A program made the position numbers and the translations under genes. The notes under the pieces were generated by a model. It was not told where the DNA came from. It saw only the letters and a program-made list of their open reading frames with translations, and made no database searches. A stretch of DNA of 64,000 bases, from assembly GCF_027474845.2 (NCBI RefSeq), contig NZ_CP107031.2:3363001-3427000 (forward strand), given 5' to 3'. This DNA comes from Maribacter aestuarii (lineage in GTDB: Bacteria; Bacteroidota; Bacteroidia; Flavobacteriales; Flavobacteriaceae). Below are positions 9,859-18,293 of this stretch, in pieces. The stretch's first letter is position 1. The number at the start of each line of letters is the position of its first letter.

Positions 9859-10029
9859 ATGGAATTCGATCAATATTTAGGGTTTTTAGCTTTTTTAACC
9901 ATTTTGATGATTGGTTTTTGGTTAATGATATTCTTATTACTTTTTGTAGTACCTTATTGGTTGGGTGGAAATATTGTTGAGCTCTTGAAAGAAAGACGTG
10001 AGGCCAAACGGGCCAAACGTAACGCATAA
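9859..10029 (+). CDS. 56-aa membrane protein
   Basis: MEFDQYLGF begins just downstream of a clear promoter, which is why ATG 9859 is preferred over the upstream extension that overlaps the promoter itself. One long hydrophobic stretch (about residues 9-36) is followed by a strongly basic tail (KERREAKRAKRNA), predicting an inner-membrane protein with a cytoplasmic C-terminus. No family is recognised. Its own promoter and terminator make it a well-delimited single-gene unit. Confidence 0.7.
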   Translation: MEFDQYLGFLAFLTILMIGFWLMIFLLLFVVPYWLGGNIVELLKERREAKRAKRNA

Positions 10030-10057
10030 AAAAAGAAGCCAATCGGCTTCTTTTTTA
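10028..10057 (+). terminator. Rho-independent terminator
   Basis: The hairpin GAAGCC-aat-CGGCTTC, flanked by A-run and T6, immediately follows the small membrane protein and also faces the convergent receptor gene. Confidence 0.85.
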
Positions 10058-10075
10058 TTTCAGTAGTCATTTTTT

Positions 10076-12568
10076 TTATCCTTGATATTCTTCATCGTCA
10101 TCTCCACGGTTACGTCCCCCTCTTTCTGGTTGTTTTTTCTGATTTATGCGGTATACAAAGGAAAATGTAAGTTGTCTTTCTCTCCATTGAAATTCGCTAT
10201 CCGAAGTGAAAAATGGGGTTTGTGTAAATGATATTCTTTTTCTGGAATTGAATAAGTCCCGTGCGCTGAAAGCTATTGTCGCCTTATCTCCCCAAATATC
10301 TTTACTTAGGGCTAAGTCTAGGGTGAAAATACCTTCGTTTCGTGTTTGTGCATTTTGTGTTGGACCCCTATAGGAGGCGTTTGTCTGCCAATCTATTTTG
10401 CCCGGAAGCGTTACTTTTGAGCTGAAACGAGAAAACCAACTCGTGTTTTTAGCACCAAAATCAACTCCATTAAATATACCTTCTGAATTAAATTGAAAGA
10501 AATTAAAACTTCCATTTAGACGCAACCACTTTTCAGGATTGTACAATAGCCCAAGCTCTGCACCAATACGCTCATTAGTAGAAAGATTTATAGGAATAGA
10601 ACGAATGATGACAATACCATCTGAGGTAACCTGCCCTGTTTCCTCTTGTATTCTCTCAAAAGAATTAGTTTCTTTTTGAAAGTATACGGAAGAAGTTAAG
10701 GTAAGTTTTTCCCACCTCTTTAGATATCCTAAATCGTACGCATTGGCAAAAGCGGGGTCTAAATCTGGATTACCCTGAAATATATTGGTACGGCTTGACC
10801 TTGATGGGAAGGGGTTTATAAAGTAGCCCCTAGGTCTATTTATTCTACGGTTATAACCAAGGGTAATATTTTCATTTTCTGCAAGTTCATAAATTAGGTT
10901 AAGGGTGGGAAAAAGTCCCAAGAAGTTTTCGTCGAAATCCAAATCTATATCAGAACCTAAGGCCTCTTGTAAAACAGCGGGATCAACTCCACTAACAGAT
11001 CCTTTAAGTTGAGTGTTTTCTAAGCGTAAGCCTAGTAAAAAGGAAAAATCTCCAAATTTATCACCGTACTGGGTATAAATTGCATTTACATTTTGATTGT
11101 AGACGAACCTATTTGTAAGGCCTAGGTTAGGAACAAATTCACCACTTTCTAAATCCAGTTCCTCTAAACTAAAGTCGTTATCGTTCTCCTCCCAATTACC
11201 CCTATATCCCGCTTCGAATTGTGCATCGCCTAATGGTAGTACGTAGTCAACTTGTACTAAAAATTCATTTTGGATTTCTATTTCCTCAATATTTTCGCTA
11301 GCAATAATTTCTGTATCGGGAAAAGTGTTGTCTTCTAAAATGAAAGTTGGTTTAATTTCTCTATCATAAGAATATTGCATATCCGCAGTAAGCTTATGTC
11401 CCTCATCATTGAAATTATTATTATAATTTAATGACAGCTGGTAGCTTTTTTCGTCTTCTCTCTCATCCTCCACCCGTAAAGTTCGGCTATCAATATCGTC
11501 AGAAATGAATCTAGTGGTCTTATTCTCGGTTACGTCCTTTCCATCGTTTATCCGACCAAATGCGCTAGCGGTTAATGATGAAGATTCTGTCAAAAAATAT
11601 TCTATTCCCAGGTTTGCGTTGAACCCACTGTTTCTCCTATTTATATCACGATCCTCGATAATTCTGTCAAACGTGCCCTCACCTTCAGCAAAGGTATTGT
11701 CAAAAAAGCCATTTCCGGGTGGTTCCCGAAATGAATAACCAATGGTATTGAAGATATTGAATTTCTCTTTTCTGAGGTTTAGGTTGGCAGCTACAGAAGC
11801 CGCATTTGGATAACCAATACTTGTATTGATAGTACCGTTGAACCCACGGGTTTTTTCCTTTTTCAATACGATATTCAAAATACCAGCCGTTCCTTCCGCA
11901 TCGTAACGGGCCGATGGGCTTGTAATTACTTCAACTTTCTCGATAGCATCGGCAGGAAGTTGTCTTAAGGCATCCGTGGAGCCGAATCCAGCCAACGCCG
12001 AGGGTCTACCATTAATAAGAATTCTTACGTTCCCATTACCTCTGAGCGCAATAGCACCATCCACATCTACCGTAACCGAAGGAATATTACCCAACGCATC
12101 ACTAATGGTGGCACCACTATTGGTAAGGTCTTTACCTACGTTGTACACTTTCTTGTCTAAACGGACTTCTACCGTGGTCTTCTCAGCAACAACTTCCACG
12201 CTCTCTAGTTGGGCAGCAGAGATTTCTAGCTTAACAGTGCCAAGGTCTATATCTTCCGTTAAATTACGGTTATTGCTTTTGAAGCTTTTGTATCCAATAA
12301 ATTCGATACTTAAATTGTAGTTTCCTGGTGAGGCATCGACACTAAAAATTCCATTTACATCAGTGATTCCGCCAGTTATCTTATTGGGGTCGCTAACACT
12401 CTGTACCACAAGCGTGGCATACTCTAAAGGTTGGTTTGTTTCTTGATCAATAACCTTTCCTGTTATCGTAATCGGTTTTGGTCCTTGCTCTGGACCTCCT
12501 CCTGCCGGTCTTTGACTATTTATCGTGGTTAGTGAAAGGGTTAGGAGTAACAGGAAAATTTTTTTCAT
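10076..12568 (-). CDS. TonB-dependent outer-membrane beta-barrel receptor with CarboxypepD_reg domain
   Basis: An 830-aa outer-membrane protein. ATG 12568 is chosen because it gives a clean signal peptide (MKKIFLLLLTLSLTTINSQ). Then come a carboxypeptidase-D regulatory-like domain (ITITGKVIDQETNQPLEYA, about residues 30-110), a TonB plug (LTNSGATISDALGNIPSVTV, then INGRPSALAGFG) and a long beta-barrel of the outer_membrane_beta-barrel type, ending in a basic, acidic-tipped tail (RGGRNRGDDDEEYQG). No SusD partner lies beside it, so import of a polysaccharide is unlikely; metal, siderophore or peptide uptake are open. The preceding small exported protein ends 4 bases upstream, indicating an operon. 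Confidence 0.85.
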   Translation of the reverse strand: MKKIFLLLLTLSLTTINSQRPAGGGPEQGPKPITITGKVIDQETNQPLEYATLVVQSVSDPNKITGGITDVNGIFSVDASPGNYNLSIEFIGYKSFKSNNRNLTEDIDLGTVKLEISAAQLESVEVVAEKTTVEVRLDKKVYNVGKDLTNSGATISDALGNIPSVTVDVDGAIALRGNGNVRILINGRPSALAGFGSTDALRQLPADAIEKVEVITSPSARYDAEGTAGILNIVLKKEKTRGFNGTINTSIGYPNAASVAANLNLRKEKFNIFNTIGYSFREPPGNGFFDNTFAEGEGTFDRIIEDRDINRRNSGFNANLGIEYFLTESSSLTASAFGRINDGKDVTENKTTRFISDDIDSRTLRVEDEREDEKSYQLSLNYNNNFNDEGHKLTADMQYSYDREIKPTFILEDNTFPDTEIIASENIEEIEIQNEFLVQVDYVLPLGDAQFEAGYRGNWEENDNDFSLEELDLESGEFVPNLGLTNRFVYNQNVNAIYTQYGDKFGDFSFLLGLRLENTQLKGSVSGVDPAVLQEALGSDIDLDFDENFLGLFPTLNLIYELAENENITLGYNRRINRPRGYFINPFPSRSSRTNIFQGNPDLDPAFANAYDLGYLKRWEKLTLTSSVYFQKETNSFERIQEETGQVTSDGIVIIRSIPINLSTNERIGAELGLLYNPEKWLRLNGSFNFFQFNSEGIFNGVDFGAKNTSWFSRFSSKVTLPGKIDWQTNASYRGPTQNAQTRNEGIFTLDLALSKDIWGDKATIAFSARDLFNSRKRISFTQTPFFTSDSEFQWRERQLTFSFVYRINQKKQPERGGRNRGDDDEEYQG

Positions 12569-12572
12569 AAGG

Positions 12573-13082
12573 TTAGCCTTTGTCTTTTTTACGTTTCTTT
12601 TTCTTCTTTTTATTATTCTTGATTGTCTTCGCAACTCCGTTTTTTTGGAGTTCAACGAAAGCCTCATATTTTTCCAAGGGGAGTCCGGCTTTTAATTCTT
12701 CGTCCTGCCTTTCGGTTATTTTTTCATAAACCTCCCTCATCTTTTCCGGAGGGAGCTTTAAAATTTGAGCTTCAATTCTTTCTTGTACGTATTTTTTTAG
12801 TACAGAACTTAAAACGGCAACTTCAAAATCATTAAGTTCCAATGCCTCTGCAATGGCCGGCATTTCCCCATCTACAAGCTCCGCTGCTGTTTTCGGTTCT
12901 TCTTTCTTAGGTGTTTCAGTCGCTTGTGGTATAGTACTACGCTGCCTGCCATATCCATAGGCTCCTCTTCCTCCGAAACCTTGTTGACCACGCCCAAATT
13001 GAGCAAAACCTTCTGAACTGACTATTAATAGCGCAGTTAACAGTAAGTACCTTAAATAACTTGATTTCAATAAAACTTTCAT
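12573..13082 (-). CDS. Small exported protein with Gly-rich and poly-Lys segments
   Basis: A 169-aa protein with a signal peptide ending near GFAQ (residue 28). A short Gly/Arg-rich segment (FGRGQQGFGGRGAYGYGRQR) follows. A helical acidic/basic middle (about residues 70-150) contains LPPEKMREVYEKITERQDEE, and the extreme C-terminus is a lysine run (KKKKKKRKKDKG). The helical part loosely resembles periplasmic metal- or stress-sensing Spy/LTXXQ-type helices, but I cannot assign a family. It is the first gene of a pair with the beta-barrel receptor, so it may be a periplasmic partner or sensor for it. Confidence 0.65.
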   Translation of the reverse strand: MKVLLKSSYLRYLLLTALLIVSSEGFAQFGRGQQGFGGRGAYGYGRQRSTIPQATETPKKEEPKTAAELVDGEMPAIAEALELNDFEVAVLSSVLKKYVQERIEAQILKLPPEKMREVYEKITERQDEELKAGLPLEKYEAFVELQKNGVAKTIKNNKKKKKKRKKDKG

Positions 13083-13176
13083 GACCTTAGATTGTAAAAT
13101 TAGACTTTGGTTTAACCAGTATTGGTTAAAACTTCGTTAAAACGTTTAATGTATTTTAATTATACTTAAACAAAAA

Positions 13177-13518
13177 TTAAAGTATTGTATTTATTTTTTC
13201 TGGTGGTCTACCGATAACAGCTTTGTTTCCATTAACCACAATGGGCCTTTCGATTAATTTAGGGTAGCTAATCATAGCGTCCAATATCTCTTCATCGGAT
13301 AATAATCTACCTCTAAATTTTTCTTTCCAAATGGCCTCATTTTTTCTGACCAAATTCTCTGGGGTAATTCCCAAACAATTTAGGACATCTCTCAATTCCT
13401 TCTTTGTAGGAACTTGTTCCAAATATTTTATTACTTCAAACTCCTTGCCAGAGTTTTCTAACAGTTCCAATCCCTCCCTAGATTTTCTACATCGTGGATT
13501 GTGGTATATTTTAATCAT
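13177..13518 (-). CDS. ArsC/Spx-family thioredoxin-fold reductase
   Basis: A 113-aa arsenate-reductase-like protein. The active-site loop is HNPRCRKSREG with a single catalytic Cys (Cys9) followed by Arg, the glutaredoxin-linked ArsC pattern. The RPIVV motif near residue 92 supplies the conserved cis-Pro region. No ars operon genes are nearby, and Flavobacteria often carry this protein as a stand-alone gene (YffB-like). Actual arsenate reduction is therefore uncertain. Confidence 0.85.
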   Translation of the reverse strand: MIKIYHNPRCRKSREGLELLENSGKEFEVIKYLEQVPTKKELRDVLNCLGITPENLVRKNEAIWKEKFRGRLLSDEEILDAMISYPKLIERPIVVNGNKAVIGRPPEKINTIL

Positions 13519-13561
13519 GGGTTAAAGATTTTTAATAAAAAATTTCAAATTCGTGGAAATA

Positions 13562-14663
13562 CTAGTCCTCATCTTTTTGTCCCATCATCATTAGATAGGA
13601 TTTTAAGAAAGCATCGATATCACCATCCATTACCGCGTCTACGTTACCTGTTTCCTCTCCTGATCTTACATCCTTTACCAGCTTATACGGATGCATGACA
13701 TAGTTACGAATTTGAGAGCCCCATTCTATCTTCATTTTAGAAGACTCTATTTCTTGCCTGGCTTCCATCTTTTTCCGTAATTCTATTTCATACAATTGCG
13801 ATTTCAGCATTTTCATGGCCGTTGCCCTGTTGTCATGCTGACTTCGGGAGTCTGAACAAGATATTTGAATTCCTGTAGGATGGTGTACCAATTGTACTTT
13901 TGTCTCAACTTTATTTACATTTTGACCGCCAGCGCCACTAGATCTGGCTGTGGTAATCGTAATATCCGCCGGATTAACATCAATCTCTATGCTATCGTCT
14001 ACCAACGGGTATACATAAACAGATACGAACGACGTATGTCTTTTCGCATTACTGTCAAAAGGGGAAATCCGTACGAGCCTGTGCACGCCGTTTTCTCCTT
14101 TTAGCCAACCAAAGGCGTATTCTCCATCAATCTCTAACGTCACCGTTTTAATACCGGCAACGTCACCTTCCTGAAAATTCAGTTCCTTTACTTTATACCC
14201 ATTTTTTTCTGCCCACATCATATACATGCGCATCAGCATAGCCGCCCAATCGCAACTTTCGGTTCCGCCAGCTCCAGCAGTAATCTGAAGTACGGCCGGC
14301 AGTTCGTCACCTTCTTCGGAGAGCATATTCTTGAACTCCATTTTCTCCAAGCTGTTCATAGCTTTTTGATATTGCTGTTCAACCTCATCCTCGGAAACTT
14401 CACCCTCTGCTTGAAATTCGAGCAATACTTCTAAATCGTTCACCAAGGTTTTAGCTGCATTAAAATCATCTACCCATTGCTTTTTAGATTGGATAAATTT
14501 CATATGCAGTTGTGCTTCTTGGGGGTTGTCCCAAAAGTCCGGTGCCAGGGTTTTCTCCTGTTCGTTTTCTATTTCAATAAGTTTGGCATCAATGTCAAAG
14601 ATACCTCCTTAACGCACCAAGGCGATCTATAAGACCTTTGTAATGGTCTGTAGTTATGGTCAT
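13562..14663 (-). CDS. prfB: Peptide chain release factor 2, programmed +1 frameshift
   Basis: RF2 recognises UGA and UAA stops and triggers peptide release. Codons 1-22 start at ATG 14663 ([19 protein letters not shown]) and end at an in-frame TGA (14597-14595). After a +1 shift the frame continues from 14596 ([15 protein letters not shown]) to the stop at 13562, giving about 366 residues. The downstream part carries the GGQ peptidyl-hydrolysis loop ([11 protein letters not shown]) and the codon-recognition region around SPFD. Reading from 14503 alone would lose the N-terminal domain. Expression is expected to be autoregulated: low RF2 favours the frameshift. Confidence 0.95.
14594..14609 (-). 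promoter_or_regulatory. prfB: RF2 programmed +1 frameshift site
   Basis: On the minus strand this reads AGGAGG TAT CTT TGA C: a Shine-Dalgarno-like hexamer, the slippery CTT and the UGA stop, with the same spacing as in E. coli prfB. Confidence 0.95.
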
Positions 14664-14680
14664 ATTCTCAATATTTTAAA

Positions 14681-14688
14681 CAAAAATA
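14681..14688 (-). promoter_or_regulatory. Bacteroidota -7 element for prfB
   Basis: Reads TATTTTTG on the minus strand, 17 bases before the prfB ATG. No convincing -33 partner. Confidence 0.4.
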
Positions 14689-14791
14689 GTACTCTTTTTT
14701 CGATGTCTGGTTTTAAATCAAATGAAGTTGCCGTCGAAGTATTGCGACCCAACAATACCTTTATACTTCTAAAAATTAAAGGTGGTTGTTA

Positions 14792-15649
14792 CTATTGTTG
14801 TTGCTGACTGCTTACCGTGACGGAATGTGAGGTTTCATTTGCACCTTGTGAGTATATTACGCCACGTAGTGGAGAACAGTCCTTATAATCTTTACCATGG
14901 GCCACCTTGATATGATTTTCGTTCACCAGCAAATTATTGGTCGGGTCAAAACCTATCCAACCTATTTTGGGAATATATGCCTCAGCCCATGCATGCATTT
15001 GAGAATCGCCAAAATAACCGTTTCCTTGATGTAAATAGCCGGAAACATATCTTGCGGGCACCCCATTTTGTCTAGCTAAAGCACAGAATAAATGGGTGAA
15101 ATCTTGGCAAACGCCATGCCTCTTGGCAATGACTTCTTTTAGGACGGTGTTCACGTCCGTAACGCCTACCTTAAAGTAAATATGGTCGTAAGTCCAATCG
15201 TTAAGAGACCTTAAATTATCGAATATTGATTTGGTCTTATCAAACTTGAAAAGAGGTTTATCTAGTGTCGGTAGGGCAGTAAAATGGGTTTTCTTTAAAA
15301 AAGGTTCAAAATCAACCTTAAAATCTAAGTCTGCTAACTTTTTATATGAGGAATTGGTATCCCGTTCGGGTTCAAAATCAAAAGGGTTAAAATCTTTCTT
15401 TATTAGTTTAAAAGTGGCCTCAAAAGATATCTCTTTGAACCGCTCTTTTGGGTGAACTCTTATTGTTTTGAAACAATAACCGTTTACGGAAAATTCGTTT
15501 ATAGCATTTATGGAGTTTGAGAAGTCTACAGTGACATATTCCTGAGTCCTATTTTCTTGTGGAATGATTAGAAATTGCCAACAGGCATCCCGTACCCAAT
15601 TTTCGTATTTATTATGGGTTTTGTAGGTTATTGAATATTCTCTTGGCAT
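14792..15649 (-). CDS. Transglutaminase-like cysteine protease family protein
   Basis: A 285-aa protein with an N-terminal beta-sandwich (bacterial transglutaminase-like N domain, to about residue 120) and a papain-like transglutaminase core. The catalytic triad is visible: Cys in AKRHGVCQDFTHLFCALAR, His in DSQMHAWAEAYIP and Asp in WIGFDPTNN. No signal peptide is seen, so it is cytoplasmic. It is the last gene of the ATP-grasp / alpha-E / transglutaminase operon, starting 28 bases after the alpha-E gene. In this family context it is thought to trim or transfer a peptide made by the ATP-grasp partner. Confidence 0.88.
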   Translation of the reverse strand: MPREYSITYKTHNKYENWVRDACWQFLIIPQENRTQEYVTVDFSNSINAINEFSVNGYCFKTIRVHPKERFKEISFEATFKLIKKDFNPFDFEPERDTNSSYKKLADLDFKVDFEPFLKKTHFTALPTLDKPLFKFDKTKSIFDNLRSLNDWTYDHIYFKVGVTDVNTVLKEVIAKRHGVCQDFTHLFCALARQNGVPARYVSGYLHQGNGYFGDSQMHAWAEAYIPKIGWIGFDPTNNLLVNENHIKVAHGKDYKDCSPLRGVIYSQGANETSHSVTVSSQQQQ

Positions 15650-15677
15650 GCCGACTAAGATAAACTAATTGGCGGGA

Positions 15678-16625
15678 TTAATAAGTAAAAAATTCCTCTT
15701 CCACCTTGTTACTTATTTCGGTAAGACTATTGAGTATATTGTTAATAAAAGATTTGATGTCCTTCTCTATCTCCTCTATATATTTGTACTCATATTCGGC
15801 CCGGACCCTCCCAATAAGAAATGCGGTAGATTCTTTGTTATACTTCCTTTCCGGATCCAAGATTTTAATGTTTTTGTAAACTTGGTTCAAAGAATTCATC
15901 ACCGAGCGCGGAGAATTAGGGTTCAAAATTAAAAACTCTAAGGTCGAAATACTTGTGGGTGTCTTTTTGTAAAACCTACGCATCATATCGTAGGATTCCG
16001 CACATTTAAGAAGAGTTGTCCACTCAAAGCTATTACCGAACTTATCTCCATAACTGCCCTGCGCTTTCATCGCATCATTATACTTAGTGTTTATAATACG
16101 GGTGATTTGAGTGGCTCTTTCAATATTGATTCCCATAAGAATGATGGCGTAGACGGAGTCGTGAAGTAATGTTCCTCGAATCTTGCCCCGTAGGATTGCG
16201 GTCATTTCAGTAACGTTGACCGTAAAGTCATGAAGACCATTTTTAACGAATACATCCTTGGGATATTTGAGGACAAAATGATAGAACTTATTTATAGCCT
16301 CGTATAGTTCTGTGGATATAAGATCTCTGGCACTATTGGCATTTTCCCTGGCATATTTCACATTGTTTATTATGGAATACGGGAATGCAGGGTCTAGTCC
16401 AATTTTATATAAAACTTCTTCTTCATTTAATTGTACGTTTTCATCCTCCACTGGGTCACCGACCATAAAGTGCATAGACCTAAGTACGAACTGTCTGTTC
16501 TGTGACTGTATATTAGGTGCGTCTAAAGATGAGAAATAGTTTACGTTCAGATAACGGGCAATATGTTCTGAACGTTCTATATAACGTCCCATCCAAAACA
16601 GGTTATTGGCTACTCTTGCTAACAT
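15678..16625 (-). CDS. Alpha-E domain protein
   Basis: A 315-aa, almost wholly helical cytoplasmic protein that opens with the family hallmark MLARVANNLFWMGRYIERSE. It is characteristically coupled to circularly permuted ATP-grasp enzymes, and its own activity is unknown. It begins 9 bases downstream of the ATP-grasp gene, so the two are probably translated together. No membrane segments or catalytic motifs are evident; a scaffold or carrier role for the ATP-grasp reaction is an inference. Confidence 0.88.
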   Translation of the reverse strand: MLARVANNLFWMGRYIERSEHIARYLNVNYFSSLDAPNIQSQNRQFVLRSMHFMVGDPVEDENVQLNEEEVLYKIGLDPAFPYSIINNVKYARENANSARDLISTELYEAINKFYHFVLKYPKDVFVKNGLHDFTVNVTEMTAILRGKIRGTLLHDSVYAIILMGINIERATQITRIINTKYNDAMKAQGSYGDKFGNSFEWTTLLKCAESYDMMRRFYKKTPTSISTLEFLILNPNSPRSVMNSLNQVYKNIKILDPERKYNKESTAFLIGRVRAEYEYKYIEEIEKDIKSFINNILNSLTEISNKVEEEFFTY

Positions 16626-16634
16626 ATATAAATT

Positions 16635-18098
16635 TTAATTTTTTAGGACCCACGTGTCTTTAGATCCACCTCCTTGAGAAGAGTTTACGATTAGATTACC
16701 TTTTTGTAACGCTACTCGGGTAAGACCCCCTTTTAGCACAAATTCTTTATCTTTTCCTAGAACGGTAAATGTTCTTAAATCCACATGTCTTTGTTCAAAG
16801 GATTCACTATCATCAATATAAGTGGGATGAACGGACAGTGACATAATGGGCTGAGCTACGTACTTTCTAGGATTTTCTTTTACTTGTTTCTTTACTGTTT
16901 CAATTTCAGCCTTAGTTAATTTATTTCCTATAGATATACCGTAACCACCTGCTTCATCCACAGGTTTAATGACCAGTTCGGCAATATGTTCCAACACATA
17001 TTTGAGTTCATCCGGTCTACTGCAATGATAAGTATGCACATTTTTTAGAATAGGTTCTTCATCCAAATAGTATTTAATGATTTGTGGCATATAGGTATAC
17101 ACTGCCTTGTCATCTGCTACACCGGTACCGGGAGCATTCGCTAGGGTTACGTTCCCCTTCTTGTAGGCAGCAAAAAGCCCGGGAACTCCTATTGCTGAAT
17201 CAGGTTTAAATTCTAAAGGATCTATGAAAAGGTCATCTATTCGTCTGTAAATGACATCTACTTTTTGCGGTCCACGGATGGTTTTCATATAGACAAAATC
17301 ATTTTCTACAAAGAGGTCCCTACCCTCAACTAGTTCAACACCCATGGTCTTTGCCAAATAAGAATGCTCGTAAAACGCCGAATTGTACATGCCAGGTGTT
17401 ATTACAACACAATTGGGAACGTCCACTCCTTTGGGCTTTACCGATTCTAGAAGATCCAATAGGTTCTCGGCATAATTCGTTACGGTATGGGTCTGATAAT
17501 GGTTGAATACTCCAAAAAGTGCTCTTTTCAAGGCAGTACGGTTACAGATAACGTAGCTTACTCCAGACGGACAGCGTATATTGTCCTCAAGAACATAATA
17601 CTCTCCATCTTTATGCTTTATGACATCCGTACCGGAAATATGGTTATAGATACCTCCAGGAGGATTAATTCCGTTCATTTGGTCCAAATAATTAGCCGAT
17701 GAGCTTATAAGCTCTAAGGGCACAATACCATCCTTCAATATTTTTTTATCGTGATAGATATCCCAAAGGAAAAGGTTTAGTGCCTTACTTCTCTGAATAG
17801 CACCTTTTTCTATAATGTCCCATTCGTTGGCATCGATAATTCGAGGGAATAGATCAAAAGGAAAAATTTTCTCTTGTGTCTCGTTGCCACCATAAACCTG
17901 AAAGGTTATGCCTTGATTAAAAAAAGAAGATTTAGCCTTAGAGTTTAGACTTACATAATCGTTTATAGAGTGTTCCCCGTAGAGATTGAATAATTTTTGA
18001 TATACATCTTTTATATTGCCGTTCTTATCGTAAATCTCATCGTACAATTCTGGGTTTCTTTGATAGGACGAGAATATTTGATTTTCAATGTTTCCCAT
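16635..18098 (-). CDS. Circularly permuted ATP-grasp type 2 protein
   Basis: A 487-aa predicted amidoligase, forming carboxylate-amine bonds by way of an acyl phosphate. Landmarks are TFQVYGG, SGTDVIKHKDGEYYVLEDNIRCPSG (written here only as a region, about residues 155-180), RRIDDLFIDPLEF, LANAPGTGVADDK, the ATP-binding lysine in VIKPVDEAGGYG and the C-terminal SQGGGSKDTW. Part of the split ATP-binding site is at the N-terminus, as expected of the permuted fold. It leads the three-gene operon. The substrate is unknown; comparative work places such clusters in the synthesis of small peptides or peptide tags. Confidence 0.88.
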   Translation of the reverse strand: MGNIENQIFSSYQRNPELYDEIYDKNGNIKDVYQKLFNLYGEHSINDYVSLNSKAKSSFFNQGITFQVYGGNETQEKIFPFDLFPRIIDANEWDIIEKGAIQRSKALNLFLWDIYHDKKILKDGIVPLELISSSANYLDQMNGINPPGGIYNHISGTDVIKHKDGEYYVLEDNIRCPSGVSYVICNRTALKRALFGVFNHYQTHTVTNYAENLLDLLESVKPKGVDVPNCVVITPGMYNSAFYEHSYLAKTMGVELVEGRDLFVENDFVYMKTIRGPQKVDVIYRRIDDLFIDPLEFKPDSAIGVPGLFAAYKKGNVTLANAPGTGVADDKAVYTYMPQIIKYYLDEEPILKNVHTYHCSRPDELKYVLEHIAELVIKPVDEAGGYGISIGNKLTKAEIETVKKQVKENPRKYVAQPIMSLSVHPTYIDDSESFEQRHVDLRTFTVLGKDKEFVLKGGLTRVALQKGNLIVNSSQGGGSKDTWVLKN

Positions 18099-18293
18099 GT
18101 AAATTGGTTTTCCTAAAAGGTACTAGTTTTTATTACAATATCAAATGTGATTTTAAGATTAATATTTTGGAATTTTGAGTTTCTGATAAAAATCAATTCG
18201 ATTTATTAATAATTCTATTTTTTTCCAATTGCTGATTTTACAGAATTCGGGTTAATCATATTTTAGGTATTTTTAGCTCCTAAACCAAAAGAA

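Noticed and set aside
12569..12667. N-terminal extension of the beta-barrel receptor
   Set aside because: It lies within the preceding gene, is highly basic and precedes a perfect signal peptide, so ATG 12568 is used.
14503..14505. prfB start at the ATG 14503
   Set aside because: The N-terminal RF2 domain is coded upstream and joined through the programmed +1 site.
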